DNA of 34,909 bases from Saliniplasma sp051745305 (GCA_051745305.1 JBNJDY010000011.1:1-34909); one strand, 5' to 3'; counted from the first letter of the stretch, positions 16,404 to 25,404 are shown. Notes: generated by a model not told the origin, from the sequence alone. Program-made: numbers and translations.

Positions 16404-17245
16404 ATAACCTCTAAATCATCAGACCTGATCACGCTTATATTAGTTTCGAGCTCATCTAACCATTTTTTTATCCTTTTTCTTTCCTTAGCGCTAGTACTAC
16501 TTCTGTCAAAATAAAGATATTTCACATCTGGTGTATTTTCAACAACCTTCGATAGTGATTCTTTAGTTAGAAATTTTAATCCCCAGCCAGGTACCATATG
16601 TCCTATGGAAACCTCCCGCTCTAGTGCTAGATCAGTGAATCTAGGTGCGTAATGTCCACCACCTATACATATTGCCACGGGACGATCTTTAGGATATTCA
16701 TTTTCTATCTCTAAAACAGTTTGTGCGATCACTGAACCTGCATCTTCGTCTTCCCAGCGTTCTTTATCACTTCCTATCTCTATGTAAAATGTTGGAGTAT
16801 TGAGATATGGTCCGTGGTGTGTAGCTTCGAATGACACATCATAACTGGATATGGTACTTTTTTGGCGATAATTTTTCTTTAACTGTCTCAGCGCATTAGT
16901 CATTTCGTGTGGAGCACATGGTACAAGTTCTCCATCCTTACCCCCGTATTTTGCTTCACCAAGGTTACCTATCGGATGAACAGTTAACGAATTGATTCCA
17001 GCTTCTGAAGCATGTTTAGAGATGAATATTACCAAATCAAATTTCATCTCTAATCTCTTAGATATTTTTTCATCTAGATAATTATCATATATGTGATGTT
17101 TTTCTATTGTTGCAGAGATAAAATCTCTCTTTTTGTAAACAGGATTTCCTTGGTACTCTCCTATTTCTTCCCAATCGTATCGAAGAAGATTTTCCAGAAT
17201 ATTCATGCTTGCATGGTCTTTATTTGATGAGATTATTAGCTTCAT
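16400..17245 (-). CDS. dtdA: D-aminoacyl-tRNA deacylase (archaeal type)
   Basis: 281 residues. Diagnostic motifs are ATHHGPYLNTP (141-151), IGGGHYAPRFTDLAL (194-208) and IGHMVPGWGL (214-223), which carry the conserved histidines of the zinc-dependent DtdA/GEK1 family. It removes D-amino acids mischarged onto tRNA and occurs in archaea and plants in place of bacterial Dtd. Its stop overlaps the HPS-RraA stop by four bases in convergent orientation. Confidence 0.95.
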   Translation of the reverse strand: MKLIISSNKDHASMNILENLLRYDWEEIGEYQGNPVYKKRDFISATIEKHHIYDNYLDEKISKRLEMKFDLVIFISKHASEAGINSLTVHPIGNLGEAKYGGKDGELVPCAPHEMTNALRQLKKNYRQKSTISSYDVSFEATHHGPYLNTPTFYIEIGSDKERWEDEDAGSVIAQTVLEIENEYPKDRPVAICIGGGHYAPRFTDLALEREVSIGHMVPGWGLKFLTKESLSKVVENTPDVKYLYFDRSSTSAKERKRIKKWLDELETNISVIRSDDLEVI

Positions 17246-17339
17246 GAACTTTTATAATAAAGGTTTGTAATGATTGTTACGATTGTAGAATAGAAAAACG
17301 ATTTATATAGATGTAGTAGTATGATGAAGATGGATAAAG

Positions 17340-17726
17340 ATGGATGTGCCTGATTTGTCTAAATCAAAAGTAATAGATGACATTCTAGATAAGAGTCCAA
17401 CTTCTGTAGATGAATTAGAAGAGCTACATCTTTATAAGATATTGTTAATTATAGCATCCTATATTGCGCTGGGCGTGGGTGCTTTGCATTTTGTTTTATC
17501 TATAGGCAGCATGCCATTTGGAGGCTTAATTTTCAAACTGATGATCAATCTCGTTTTTGGGTTTTTGTTACTATTATCTTTTCATAACATTGAATATGAC
17601 AAAATCAAATGGTCTATAATGACTATTTTATTTTCGATAGTGTTAATTGTGTTGGGTGGTGTTGTAGGATTACTAGCTGGAACCTTTTCGTTGTTCGGTA
17701 TTTTATTGTCATTTATTTACGATTAA
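17340..17726 (+). CDS. Small multi-pass membrane protein
   Basis: 128 residues. An acidic cytoplasmic N-terminus (1-35, DLSKSKVIDDILDKSPTSVD) precedes three or four hydrophobic helices (about 38-60, 62-82, 92-128) with short loops. The helix run LIVLGGVVGLLAGTFSLFGILLSF is typical of small archaeal membrane proteins, but I recognise no family. It has its own TATA-like box ATTTATATAG about 35 bases before the ATG. A 6-bp inverted repeat, AAAAGG/CCTTTT (17736-17752), follows its stop. Confidence 0.7.
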   Translation: MDVPDLSKSKVIDDILDKSPTSVDELEELHLYKILLIIASYIALGVGALHFVLSIGSMPFGGLIFKLMINLVFGFLLLLSFHNIEYDKIKWSIMTILFSIVLIVLGGVVGLLAGTFSLFGILLSFIYD

Positions 17727-17784
17727 TTTCAATCTAAAAGGGATAACCTTTTACGGAACGAGTTATATACTCTATTGAGCAAAA

Positions 17785-18306
17785 ATGATGGAAGAAGCTG
17801 ACATTATCGTAAGATTGATAGCAACTGCCGCCAAAAACTCACCAAAAGCTTTAGACGAGTCTTTTTTAGAGGTCTCTGTTCTAGATGAGGCGGAGAAGGA
17901 GATGTTAGTGGAAGAAATGTATCAGTTGGCCGATGAAAGGGGAGATGAAACCTATACCGCGAAGGGAGAATATTTAGAGAACTCTGATAGCGTTATTTTG
18001 ATAGGTCTAAATGACCATCCGGGTATAGGTATAGACTGCAGAGCTTGTGGTTATAAAAGTTGTGAAGCAATGGAAAATTCTGAGAATGAAAAAGACATCT
18101 TCGAAGGACCTAACTGCGTTTTCAGATTGATCGATATCGGAACCTCACTAGGATATGCTCTTCAGAATGCATCTAAAAACGATGTTGATGCAAAAATAAT
18201 GATAAAAGGTGGCATGGCAGCTAAAAATTTGGGGCTTTCCACATCTAAAATATGCTTGGCTGTTGCCATGATGTCCCCAGATAAAAGATATTTATTCGAT
18301 CTCTGA
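17785..18306 (+). CDS. DUF2148 ferredoxin-domain protein
   Basis: 173 residues. Cysteines at 85, 88, 93 and 111 (DCRACGYKSCEAM ... PNC) form a CxxC-x4-C-x17-C set consistent with a 4Fe-4S cluster, as in the DUF2148 family. The remainder (ALQNASKNDVDAKIMIKGGMAAKNLGL) matches the same family; its biochemical role is unknown. Two adjacent ATGs (17785, 17788) follow a TATA box at 17763-17769 so closely that the mRNA may be leaderless. It overlaps the convergent phosphoesterase gene by 15 bases. Confidence 0.8.
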   Translation: MMEEADIIVRLIATAAKNSPKALDESFLEVSVLDEAEKEMLVEEMYQLADERGDETYTAKGEYLENSDSVILIGLNDHPGIGIDCRACGYKSCEAMENSENEKDIFEGPNCVFRLIDIGTSLGYALQNASKNDVDAKIMIKGGMAAKNLGLSTSKICLAVAMMSPDKRYLFDL

Positions 18307-19047
18307 ATTTAGATTATCAAGGATATTCATTTGAAGAGTTTTTAAATCTTTCAATTTACCTAAAAAGGTTCCATCTAGTAGGTATATCTCCTCATCTTTG
18401 ATTTTAGAATTATTCAATAAAGGCCCTAGATATCCATTTTCATTTATACTATTTCCACCCATAAGATGATTAAAATGAGGCATCAATATTACGTCTTTTT
18501 TGTACTCTTCATATTCGATTTTAACCTTTACCCAACATTGTATTTTCTCTCTTATCCCTAAATTGTCGAACATACTAATAGTTGGATGACTGTGTGCTAT
18601 AACGATCATATCTGAATTCAGCACATCTTTTGATGGATTTGCATGTCCATGAAGGATCCCTACATCATCAAAAACATAACCACTCGAATCTTGAATTATA
18701 ACCTCGCTAGGAAGATATTTTTCGATCTTCCCGTCATGATTCCCAGGGGTCAAATGTATTTCATCTACATTTTCAATTAATTTATCGATCAACTCCGGTA
18801 TCTCTTTATATTCCTGCCAACTCCCAGATGGAATGTTATGTTTTAGATCTCCGTTGATTATTAGTCTCTCATATCTGTTTTTATTCAAAATTTCGATTAT
18901 CTCGTTGATCATCACATATGTCTGGCTTGGTAGATTTACTCCCTTCTCCTCTAATTCCCTTTCATAACCTATATGCAGATCTGCTATTACCAGGGTCTTA
19001 TCTATGGACATTGCTTTGTGATTCCATAGTGGTTGAAGTCTTTTCAT
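18292..19047 (-). CDS. Metallophosphoesterase
   Basis: 251 residues. The complete metal-binding set is visible: ADLHIG (D23, H25), NGDLKH (D67), GNHDG (N103, H104, D105), LHGHA (H133, H135) and AHSHP (H152, H154). The LWNHKAM opening and the LEEKGVNLP segment resemble the archaeal phosphoesterase family sometimes linked to DNA ligase or helicase genes; none is near here. It lies ten bases downstream of glnA and may be cotranscribed with it. Substrate unknown. Confidence 0.88.
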   Translation of the reverse strand: MKRLQPLWNHKAMSIDKTLVIADLHIGYERELEEKGVNLPSQTYVMINEIIEILNKNRYERLIINGDLKHNIPSGSWQEYKEIPELIDKLIENVDEIHLTPGNHDGKIEKYLPSEVIIQDSSGYVFDDVGILHGHANPSKDVLNSDMIVIAHSHPTISMFDNLGIREKIQCWVKVKIEYEEYKKDVILMPHFNHLMGGNSINENGYLGPLLNNSKIKDEEIYLLDGTFLGKLKDLKTLQMNILDNLNSEIE

Positions 19048-19057
19048 ACTTGATTAA

Positions 19058-20383
19058 TTAAAGATAAGATAGATAATGGTCTATTTCCCATTTAGATATG
19101 TGCTGTCTATATTCATCCCATTCCTCTCTTTTTTTATAGAGGAAATGTTCGAATAGATGTTGACCTAGTGTTTCTTTTACCAATTGGCTTTCTTCCATAT
19201 TATTCAAAGCATCATGTAGGTTGGTTGGAAGGGATTTTATACCTCTCTCAGTTTTTTGTTTAGCATCTAAACTGTAAATATCTTTTTCGACTGGGTCAGG
19301 AGGACTTATTTTTTCATCTATGCCTTTTAGACCTGCTGAAAGTAAGGTTGCAAATTGCAAATATGGGTTACCAGCTGGATCTGGATTTCTAACTTCAACT
19401 CTAGTTGATTTTTTTCTACCAGCGGGAATCCTGAATAAAGCACTTCTATTTAAGTAAGACCAACAGATATATGCCGGTGCTTCATACCCAGGAACCAATC
19501 TTTTAAAAGAGTTTATCCATGAGTTTTGTACCGCACATATTTCTCTTGCATGTTTGGTAAGCCCACCGATAAAATATTTCATTACTTCACTTAAACCGTC
19601 TTCTTCGGTAGAATCATAAAAAACATTATTATCATTTTCATCAAATAAACTCAAGTGTACATGCATCCCAGATCCGTTGATTTCTTTGATTGGTTTTGGC
19701 ATGAAAGTCGCATGTAAATTATTCAAACCAGCAACGGTTTTTATGCAGTGTTTTAGTGTCATAATAGAATCAGCGATATAGAGTGCATCACCGTATCTTA
19801 AATCGATCTCATGTTGTCCAGCTGAAGCTTCATGATGTGATGCCTCGACTTCGAATCCCATATCTTCAAAATAAAGGCTACATTCTTTTCTAACTTTTTC
19901 AGCGGTATCCAATGGCATCAAATCGAAATAACCTCCTTCGTCGTCGGGACCTCTTGTTGGCTTGCCCGAATCATCTAATTTGAATAGGAAAAATTCGAAT
20001 TCAGGACCGGTATTAAATTTATATCCCATCTCTTCAGCTTTCTTCATTACTTTTTGTAGGATGTATCTAGGGTCACCTTCAAAGCGTTCCCCCTCAGGAT
20101 CATAAATATTACAGATCATCCTAGCCGTTTTAATATGTCCTTCAGACCAGGGAAATACTAAAAACGTATCTAAGTCTGGATATGCCCTCAAATCAGACTC
20201 ATCAATAGTAGCATAACCAACGATCGATGATCCATCGAAGACGACTCCTTCATCTATAGCTCTTTCAAGATGTTTTGCAGGTATGGATACAGTTTTCACG
20301 CCACCTAATATATCCATAAACTGTAGTTCGATAAACTTTACTCCTTCCATTTCTATTATATTCAAAATTTCTTCTTTATCCAT
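19058..20383 (-). CDS. glnA: Glutamine synthetase, type I
   Basis: 441 residues. It contains VFDGSSI (active-site latch), GPEFEFFLF, EASHHEASAGQHEIDLRY, NGSGMHVHLSLFD (ATP/metal), the NSWINSFKRLVPGYEAP glutamate loop and RVEVRNPDPAGNPY. It assimilates ammonia onto glutamate. No adenylylation loop of the enteric NLYDLPPE kind is seen, so control is more likely by feedback or a PII protein. GGTGG (20390-20394) precedes the ATG by six bases. Confidence 0.97.
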   Translation of the reverse strand: MDKEEILNIIEMEGVKFIELQFMDILGGVKTVSIPAKHLERAIDEGVVFDGSSIVGYATIDESDLRAYPDLDTFLVFPWSEGHIKTARMICNIYDPEGERFEGDPRYILQKVMKKAEEMGYKFNTGPEFEFFLFKLDDSGKPTRGPDDEGGYFDLMPLDTAEKVRKECSLYFEDMGFEVEASHHEASAGQHEIDLRYGDALYIADSIMTLKHCIKTVAGLNNLHATFMPKPIKEINGSGMHVHLSLFDENDNNVFYDSTEEDGLSEVMKYFIGGLTKHAREICAVQNSWINSFKRLVPGYEAPAYICWSYLNRSALFRIPAGRKKSTRVEVRNPDPAGNPYLQFATLLSAGLKGIDEKISPPDPVEKDIYSLDAKQKTERGIKSLPTNLHDALNNMEESQLVKETLGQHLFEHFLYKKREEWDEYRQHISKWEIDHYLSYL

Positions 20384-20517
20384 GTATCTCCACCATCGTT
20401 TTTCGATTTAAATGGTAATGTCTAATCTAGCATTTAAACATTCTTATACTTGAGTCCATATACCAAAAAATATTATATAATATTATTTCTTATTTTAGCT
20501 GAAGTGGGGAGAATCAT
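20384..20517. promoter_or_regulatory. Divergent promoter region of glnA and the 20518 gene, with 16-bp palindrome
   Basis: For glnA a TATA-like TTTAAA near 20433-20438 would start RNA near 20409. For the plus-strand gene AATATTATATAATATT (20469-20484), a perfect 16-bp palindrome, sits at the TATA position and would start RNA near 20503, just before GGGGA (20506-20510). A palindrome over the TATA box could also be an operator. Confidence 0.45.
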
Positions 20518-21504
20518 ATGACTAATAAAGCTGAAGATTTAAAAGAGGAAATGGAAGAAAAACTGATGGAAGCTAAAGTTTTCCTCTCTGAAGCAAGGTT
20601 CACTAATATCAATGTCAACGGCGTGAAGGATAAAATCCGCAAGGCAGTCGATATGAGGAAGAAACAAGATCATGAAGCTTCGATCAAATATTCTGAAAAG
20701 GCCATAGAACAGGCTAATATCATATTAGATATGTATGAAAAATTGAAATCTAGAAAAAAGAAATTGATAGATTTAAAAAAGAACGGTCAAAAACGTGATG
20801 ATATTATTGAGGGATTAAAGACTGTTAAAAAATTGACTGATGATGGAGAATATAAAAAAGCGAATGAAAAATTAAAAAAAGTTTCTTTAAAGATCGACAA
20901 TAGATTTGAAGAAATCGGAAAAATGGACGAAGGGGAGATAGAAATTGAAAAAGAGATAGTATCAACGATACCTGAAGATGGAATTACAGTTTATTCTCTT
21001 AAAAATGAGTTAGATGATGTAGATGAAGAAGAACTAAGAGAGTTCATTCAAAGTCTAGAAGATCGAGGTTATGTAGAGTTGGAAAAAAAGGGTCGTTGGG
21101 ATGTAGTAAATGTTACCGGTAACGAATACCCCGAAAAAGAAGTGAAGGTTTCAGAAGGTAAAGCGGAATCAGAGCAAGAAGATGAGAGTTCAGATGATAG
21201 TATCAATAGTGAAGTTTATTTTGAAATCCCTCTTGACGAAAAGGAATATGAGGTTTTGAACAATATATGGGAAGATATCTTCATATGTAATATGGATGAT
21301 GAATTGGTAGATATGTTGGGGTGGAATGATGAAGAGAATTTCTATAGAGATATTCTTTTTTATTCTATTCATGAGCTAAAAAAGGCCCCAACTCAATTAA
21401 TACAAGATAAGATTTTGTCAGAATTTAAGTATTTAAAAGACGATAACAGTGAAGAGCTAATGGTTAGAGAGTTTAAAAAAGAGTTAGACAATTTAGAACG
21501 ATAA
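20518..21504 (+). CDS. Unknown protein: N-terminal coiled coil, central winged-helix-like segment
   Basis: 328 residues, strongly charged. Residues 1-140 are helical and Lys/Glu-rich, possibly a pair of helical hairpins (repeated KYSEKAIEQA and YKKANEKLKK segments look TPR-like). Residues about 147-200 (EKEIVSTIPEDGITVYSLKN ... FIQSLEDRGYVELEKKGRW) read like a winged helix. An acidic linker follows, then a C-terminal helical domain (240-328) with WEDIFICNMDDELVDMLGW. GGGGA precedes the ATG by seven bases. No family recognised; the central part may bind DNA or protein. Confidence 0.7.
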   Translation: MTNKAEDLKEEMEEKLMEAKVFLSEARFTNINVNGVKDKIRKAVDMRKKQDHEASIKYSEKAIEQANIILDMYEKLKSRKKKLIDLKKNGQKRDDIIEGLKTVKKLTDDGEYKKANEKLKKVSLKIDNRFEEIGKMDEGEIEIEKEIVSTIPEDGITVYSLKNELDDVDEEELREFIQSLEDRGYVELEKKGRWDVVNVTGNEYPEKEVKVSEGKAESEQEDESSDDSINSEVYFEIPLDEKEYEVLNNIWEDIFICNMDDELVDMLGWNDEENFYRDILFYSIHELKKAPTQLIQDKILSEFKYLKDDNSEELMVREFKKELDNLER

Positions 21505-21606
21505 AGCTATATGATTTTTTAACTAGTATCCGCCAAAAATTTTTTATAATATATCCTAATGATATGTCATTAAATATAATGAAATATAGTTATAGGAAGT
21601 GAAATC

Positions 21607-21834
21607 ATGAGTTCTAAAAAATATACAACAGTATCGATTCCAAAACCGCTGGCTAAAAAGATAAAGAAGAGAATGGAAGGAACAGGATTCAATTCCATAT
21701 CGAGTTATGTAACATACGTGCTGAGACAAGTAATCTCAAGCATTGAAGAGGAAGAAAAGGAAAAAGAAAGCTTCTCTGAAGAAGATGAAGAGAAAGTAAA
21801 AGAAAGATTGAGAGCTTTAGGTTACCTTGACTGA
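21607..21834 (+). CDS. Ribbon-helix-helix (CopG-like) protein upstream of sat
   Basis: 75 residues. The RHH fold is visible: strand TTVSIP (7-12), helix KPLAKKIKKRME and helix SISSYVTYVLRQVISSIE. A short acidic C-terminus ends RLRALGYLD. GGAAGTGA precedes the ATG; a TATA-like box lies at about 21540-21552. It is 11 bases before sat, so it is probably the regulator or a cotranscribed partner of the sulfate-activation genes. The DNA target is unknown. Confidence 0.8.
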   Translation: MSSKKYTTVSIPKPLAKKIKKRMEGTGFNSISSYVTYVLRQVISSIEEEEKEKESFSEEDEEKVKERLRALGYLD

Positions 21835-21845
21835 GGGATCATATT

Positions 21846-22988
21846 ATGTCTAAACCACATGGCGGTACGTTAGTAAACCGTATGCTTACAGGTAAGAAGA
21901 AAGATAGATTGTTAGAAGAAGCTGAAGAGATGAAATCTTTGCAGTTGAACAGTGAACTACGTAAGGATGCATTCAATATATCAACGGGTGTTTACAGTCC
22001 TCTAGAAGGATTTATGGTTCAAGAAGATTTTGAGAATGTTCTAGAACATTCTAGATTGTCTAGTGATATTGCATGGACGTTACCGATAGTTATTGACATA
22101 CCTGAAAAGGATAAGTACTCTGTAGGTGAAGAGGTTATACTAAAAGACGAAAACGGAGAAAGTTTTGGTCTTATGGAGATAGAGGATGTATACGAGTTCG
22201 ATAAACAAGAAATGGCTGAAGAGATATATGGAACTGATGACATTGAACATCCTGGTGTAAAGAAGACCATGCAGATGGACGATTATTTGATCGGTGGTGA
22301 GATATATCAGCTTAAAGAGAACACCACACCTTTCGAAAAGTATCATCTAAAGCCTATGGAAACTCGGATATTGTTTAAGGAGAAAGGATGGAGAACAATA
22401 GTGGGCTTCCAGACTCGAAATGTTCCACATCTTGGTCACGAATATGTTCAAAAAACAGCATTGACCTTCGTCGATGGTATTTTTATAAATCCTATAATAG
22501 GTAAAAAGAAGAAGGGAGATTATCTAGATGAAGTAATCTTAGATGCATATGATACTCTTATGGAAAACTATTATCTAAAAGATAGAGCTGTTATGAGTAT
22601 ACTTGAAGCTGAGATGAGATATGCTGGACCTAAAGAAGCAATATTCCACGCGATTATGAGGAAGAATTTCGGTTGTACACATTTCATCGTAGGTAGGGAC
22701 CATGCTGGAGTAGGAGATTATTACGGCCCATACGCAGCACAGGACATATTCGATAAATTCCCAGATATCGGTATAACTCCAGTTTTCTTCAAGTCATTCA
22801 CATACTGTGAAAAATGTGGAGGAGCAGTTGATGGTTTCATATGTCCACATGATGATGAGAATCGTGAGAATTTCAGCGGTACAAAGATGAGAAAGATGTT
22901 CAAAGAAGGAAAAACACCTCCAGAACATATGATGAGACCAGAAGTAGCTGAAAATGTTGCCGAGAAGGAACACAAATTTGTTGAATAA
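21846..22988 (+). CDS. sat: Sulfate adenylyltransferase (ATP sulfurylase)
   Basis: 380 residues, the single-domain archaeal form. It has the nucleotide-site FQTRNVPHLGHEY (188-200, the QTRN-x3-H-x2-H motif), GRDHAGVGDYYGPY (283-296) and a metal-binding-type CEKCGGAVDGFICPH (C321, C324, C333, H335), then FSGTKMRKMFKEG. It makes APS and pyrophosphate from sulfate and ATP. It is second in an operon with an RHH protein, a DHH phosphoesterase and cysC, which together would give PAPS. Confidence 0.96.
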   Translation: MSKPHGGTLVNRMLTGKKKDRLLEEAEEMKSLQLNSELRKDAFNISTGVYSPLEGFMVQEDFENVLEHSRLSSDIAWTLPIVIDIPEKDKYSVGEEVILKDENGESFGLMEIEDVYEFDKQEMAEEIYGTDDIEHPGVKKTMQMDDYLIGGEIYQLKENTTPFEKYHLKPMETRILFKEKGWRTIVGFQTRNVPHLGHEYVQKTALTFVDGIFINPIIGKKKKGDYLDEVILDAYDTLMENYYLKDRAVMSILEAEMRYAGPKEAIFHAIMRKNFGCTHFIVGRDHAGVGDYYGPYAAQDIFDKFPDIGITPVFFKSFTYCEKCGGAVDGFICPHDDENRENFSGTKMRKMFKEGKTPPEHMMRPEVAENVAEKEHKFVE

Positions 22989-22997
22989 GGTGTTGAA

Positions 22998-23993
22998 ATG
23001 GGTAACAGTCTAAACGATTTAAAGTACGAGGATGGATTGCTGATACACCACTGGGATACTGATGGTATGTCGGCCGCAGCACTTTTACTTAAAAAATTTC
23101 CAGATCTCGAAACCATGACCCCTTATATCGGTAATTATTATCTAAATGAAGACGATAAAGACAGAGTAAGCGATACCGATATAGATGTTGTGATCGTTGC
23201 TGACATGGCGTTACCAGAGGAGTCAATCGAATTCTTAAATAAATTTGGTGATGTATACATATTCGATCATCATCTTCAGGAAAAGCACGATGTTGTATTA
23301 CATCATAATCCTGTGATAGATGGAAACTCTCCAAAGAGATATCCAAGTGCCTCATGGGTTGTCGGTGAATACTTTGGTCATGAACCGAATCTTCTGACTG
23401 TTCTTGGAGCCTTTGGAGATCGAGAAGGAAAGCTAAAAGATAATCGATATGCCATTGAGATAATTGAACAGTTGATGGACAGGTGGGACGTAGATTTTGA
23501 AGATTTACTCAGATGCGCTGAATATCTAGATTCTCTTTATAAACTGGGTAACAGATCTGAAATCGAACAGATGCCTCATCAGTTAAAGAATTTCGAAAAG
23601 CCTGAAGAAGTGTTAAACATCGAGGGACTAGAAGATAATGTCAACAAACTAAAATCTGCTGTAGAAAAAGAAACTCATGGAAATCTCGAAGAAGTCGGTG
23701 AGAATGTACTGTTCAAAGAGATGGAATCACCTTATAACATAATTTCTACAGTAACTCGAAAAATAGCTTGGAGTAGAGAAGATAAGATCGTTATAGTTTC
23801 CAACTGCAAGTTCAAGGAAGGCGAATGTCAGGTATATATTAGAGGACCGATACCTAATTCTGAAGAGATCATCGATAAAGCTAAAAAAGAAGGATATTCT
23901 GCAGGTGGAAAAGAAGATGTTGTGGGGATGGTTATTCCCACCACGGATAAAGATGAGTTTTTGAAGGATATTGTGAAATTACTTGAGGAATAG
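22998..23993 (+). CDS. DHH-family phosphoesterase (possible pAp phosphatase/nuclease)
   Basis: 331 residues. The DHH domain has HHWDTDG (17-23), VADM (D69) and FDHH (89-92), the manganese-binding residues of the RecJ/NrnA superfamily. The C-terminal DHHA1-like part (YIRGPIPNSEEIIDKAKKEG) ends SAGGKEDVVGMVIP, which replaces the usual GGGH-type motif. The ATG follows sat by nine bases behind AGGTG. Placement between sat and cysC suggests cleavage of 3'-phosphoadenosine-5'-phosphate left by PAPS use. This is inference; a DNA/RNA exonuclease role is the alternative. Confidence 0.85.
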   Translation: MGNSLNDLKYEDGLLIHHWDTDGMSAAALLLKKFPDLETMTPYIGNYYLNEDDKDRVSDTDIDVVIVADMALPEESIEFLNKFGDVYIFDHHLQEKHDVVLHHNPVIDGNSPKRYPSASWVVGEYFGHEPNLLTVLGAFGDREGKLKDNRYAIEIIEQLMDRWDVDFEDLLRCAEYLDSLYKLGNRSEIEQMPHQLKNFEKPEEVLNIEGLEDNVNKLKSAVEKETHGNLEEVGENVLFKEMESPYNIISTVTRKIAWSREDKIVIVSNCKFKEGECQVYIRGPIPNSEEIIDKAKKEGYSAGGKEDVVGMVIPTTDKDEFLKDIVKLLEE

Positions 23994-24006
23994 ATTAGGT
24001 GAAAAC

Positions 24007-24588
24007 ATGTCTAAAAACAAAAATGTAATGGTTAACGAGAAAAAGTGGAGTAAAACAAATACGAAAGATGGATTCACCCTTTGGTTTACGGGTCTGTCTG
24101 GCAGCGGAAAATCTGCTGTAGCGGATCGAGTAGCAAACCGATTAGAAGAGGAACATGGACATTTGGTTGAACGGCTGGATGGTGATATCGTACGTCAGCA
24201 TCTAACTAAAGATCTTGGATTTACCAAAGAGGACAGAGATACAAATATAGAAAGAGTTAGTTTTGTTGCTAAGTTACTTTCAAGAAACGGTATAAGCGTC
24301 TTAGCCTCATTTATATCGCCATATATAGCAAGAAGGAATAAAACAAGAGATATGGTAACTAATTTCATAGAAGTCCATGTGCACTGTCCTGTATCCGTAT
24401 GTGAGGAAAGGGATGTTAAAGGTCTGTATAAGAAGGCTAGAAAAGGTGAGATCGATAACTTTACAGGTATATCCGATCCATATGAAGAACCTGAGAACCC
24501 GGAAATAAAGTTGAACACACATAAGGAAACAGTAGATGAAAGTGTGCAGAATGTGATCGATTATCTCGAGGAGAATGGATATATATAA
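24007..24588 (+). CDS. cysC: Adenylylsulfate (APS) kinase
   Basis: 193 residues from the ATG at 24007, which has GGTGA four bases upstream; an in-frame ATG at 23983 lies within the DHH gene. P-loop GLSGSGKS (29-36), DGDIVRQHLTKDLGF, SRNGISVLASFISPY and the CysC-specific RDVKGLYKKARKGEIDNFTG and DPYEEPENPE are all present. It phosphorylates APS to PAPS, the sulfuryl donor. No PAPS reductase or sulfotransferase is seen in the window. Confidence 0.96.
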   Translation: MSKNKNVMVNEKKWSKTNTKDGFTLWFTGLSGSGKSAVADRVANRLEEEHGHLVERLDGDIVRQHLTKDLGFTKEDRDTNIERVSFVAKLLSRNGISVLASFISPYIARRNKTRDMVTNFIEVHVHCPVSVCEERDVKGLYKKARKGEIDNFTGISDPYEEPENPEIKLNTHKETVDESVQNVIDYLEENGYI

Positions 24589-24609
24589 TCTCTATATTTT
24601 AGGTAATAT

Positions 24610-24963
24610 ATGGTCGATGTGGTATTAGACGCCAATGCACTCATCATGCCTTTCCAGTTCAATATAAATCTAGATTCTGAGTTGGAACGGTTGTTCGTCA
24701 ATCCTGATGTATATGTTCCGACTTCTGTTCTTGATGAACTTGAAATATTAGGAAGAAAGGATGCCCAGAAATTGGCGTCTAAGTACGATACAATTGAAGT
24801 GAATTCCAGAAGAGATGAAGGTGTTATCGAAGCTGTTCAGAGGCTTGATGGTATATTGGTTACCAATGATAAAGTATTAAAAAACAGGGTTAGAAAAATG
24901 GGCTACCCTGTTGCATTTTTACGTAGCAGATCCCATCTCGAGGTCATTGGGGAATATTTTTAA
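24610..24963 (+). CDS. PIN-domain nuclease
   Basis: 117 residues. Acidic residues of the PIN active site: D7 (VVLDANALI), E43 (VLDELEIL), D69 (RRDEGVI) and D87 (VTNDKVL). The compact form resembles archaeal Fcf1/Nob1-like or VapC9-like RNases. No antitoxin-like small gene precedes it, so an rRNA- or tRNA-processing housekeeping role is more likely than toxin-antitoxin (inference). It follows cysC by 21 bases and precedes ribK by 23. Confidence 0.88.
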   Translation: MVDVVLDANALIMPFQFNINLDSELERLFVNPDVYVPTSVLDELEILGRKDAQKLASKYDTIEVNSRRDEGVIEAVQRLDGILVTNDKVLKNRVRKMGYPVAFLRSRSHLEVIGEYF

Positions 24964-24986
24964 ATCATCTATTAATCTCTGGTTTT

Positions 24987-25391
24987 ATGGAAGAAGAACA
25001 AACAATTGCATTGAAAGGAAAATTGGTATCTGGTAAGGAAGAGGGTCGATATTTTCTTTCTAAAGAGGAATACAGGAAGCAGTTCGTCAACAAGATGGGT
25101 ATAGACCCATACGAGGGAACTTTGAACGTTAAACTTGATGAAGAAAGTGTTAAAAAATTTAAAACGATCCGTAAGAAAAATGGTATTATTATCGAAGGTT
25201 TTAGAGAAGGGGAACAGAAATTCAGTCCCGTAAATTCATTCAAAGCCGAAATCAATGGGACGAAAAGTGCTTTAGTGATACCTAAAAAGTCGGATTATGA
25301 AAAGACCGCTGAATTCATTTCCAATACTAATTTTAGAAAGAAAATGGGATTAAAAAACGGGGATAAAATAGAAGCGAAGATTTGGCTTTGA
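24987..25391 (+). CDS. ribK: CTP-dependent riboflavin kinase
   Basis: 134 residues. It has the family opening LKGKLVSGKEEGRYFLS, then Y-x-QF-x9-PYEGTLNVKL (the GTLN nucleotide/flavin loop) and the C-terminal RKKMGLKNGDKIEAKIWL. This archaeal enzyme makes FMN using CTP instead of ATP. There is no Shine-Dalgarno site; a TATA-like TTTTTAAA lies about 25 bases before the ATG, so the mRNA may be leaderless. Confidence 0.93.
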   Translation: MEEEQTIALKGKLVSGKEEGRYFLSKEEYRKQFVNKMGIDPYEGTLNVKLDEESVKKFKTIRKKNGIIIEGFREGEQKFSPVNSFKAEINGTKSALVIPKKSDYEKTAEFISNTNFRKKMGLKNGDKIEAKIWL

Positions 25392-25404
25392 TATTTACAT
25401 ACAA

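Noticed and set aside
17736..17752. AAAAGG/CCTTTT inverted repeat after the small membrane protein as a terminator
   Set aside because: The stem is only 6 bp and mostly A-T, with no poly-T tract after it; archaeal termination does not need hairpins. Not supported.
24610..24963. PIN protein as the toxin of a VapBC toxin-antitoxin pair
   Set aside because: No small antitoxin gene overlaps or precedes it; the neighbours are cysC and ribK, so a housekeeping nuclease is more likely.
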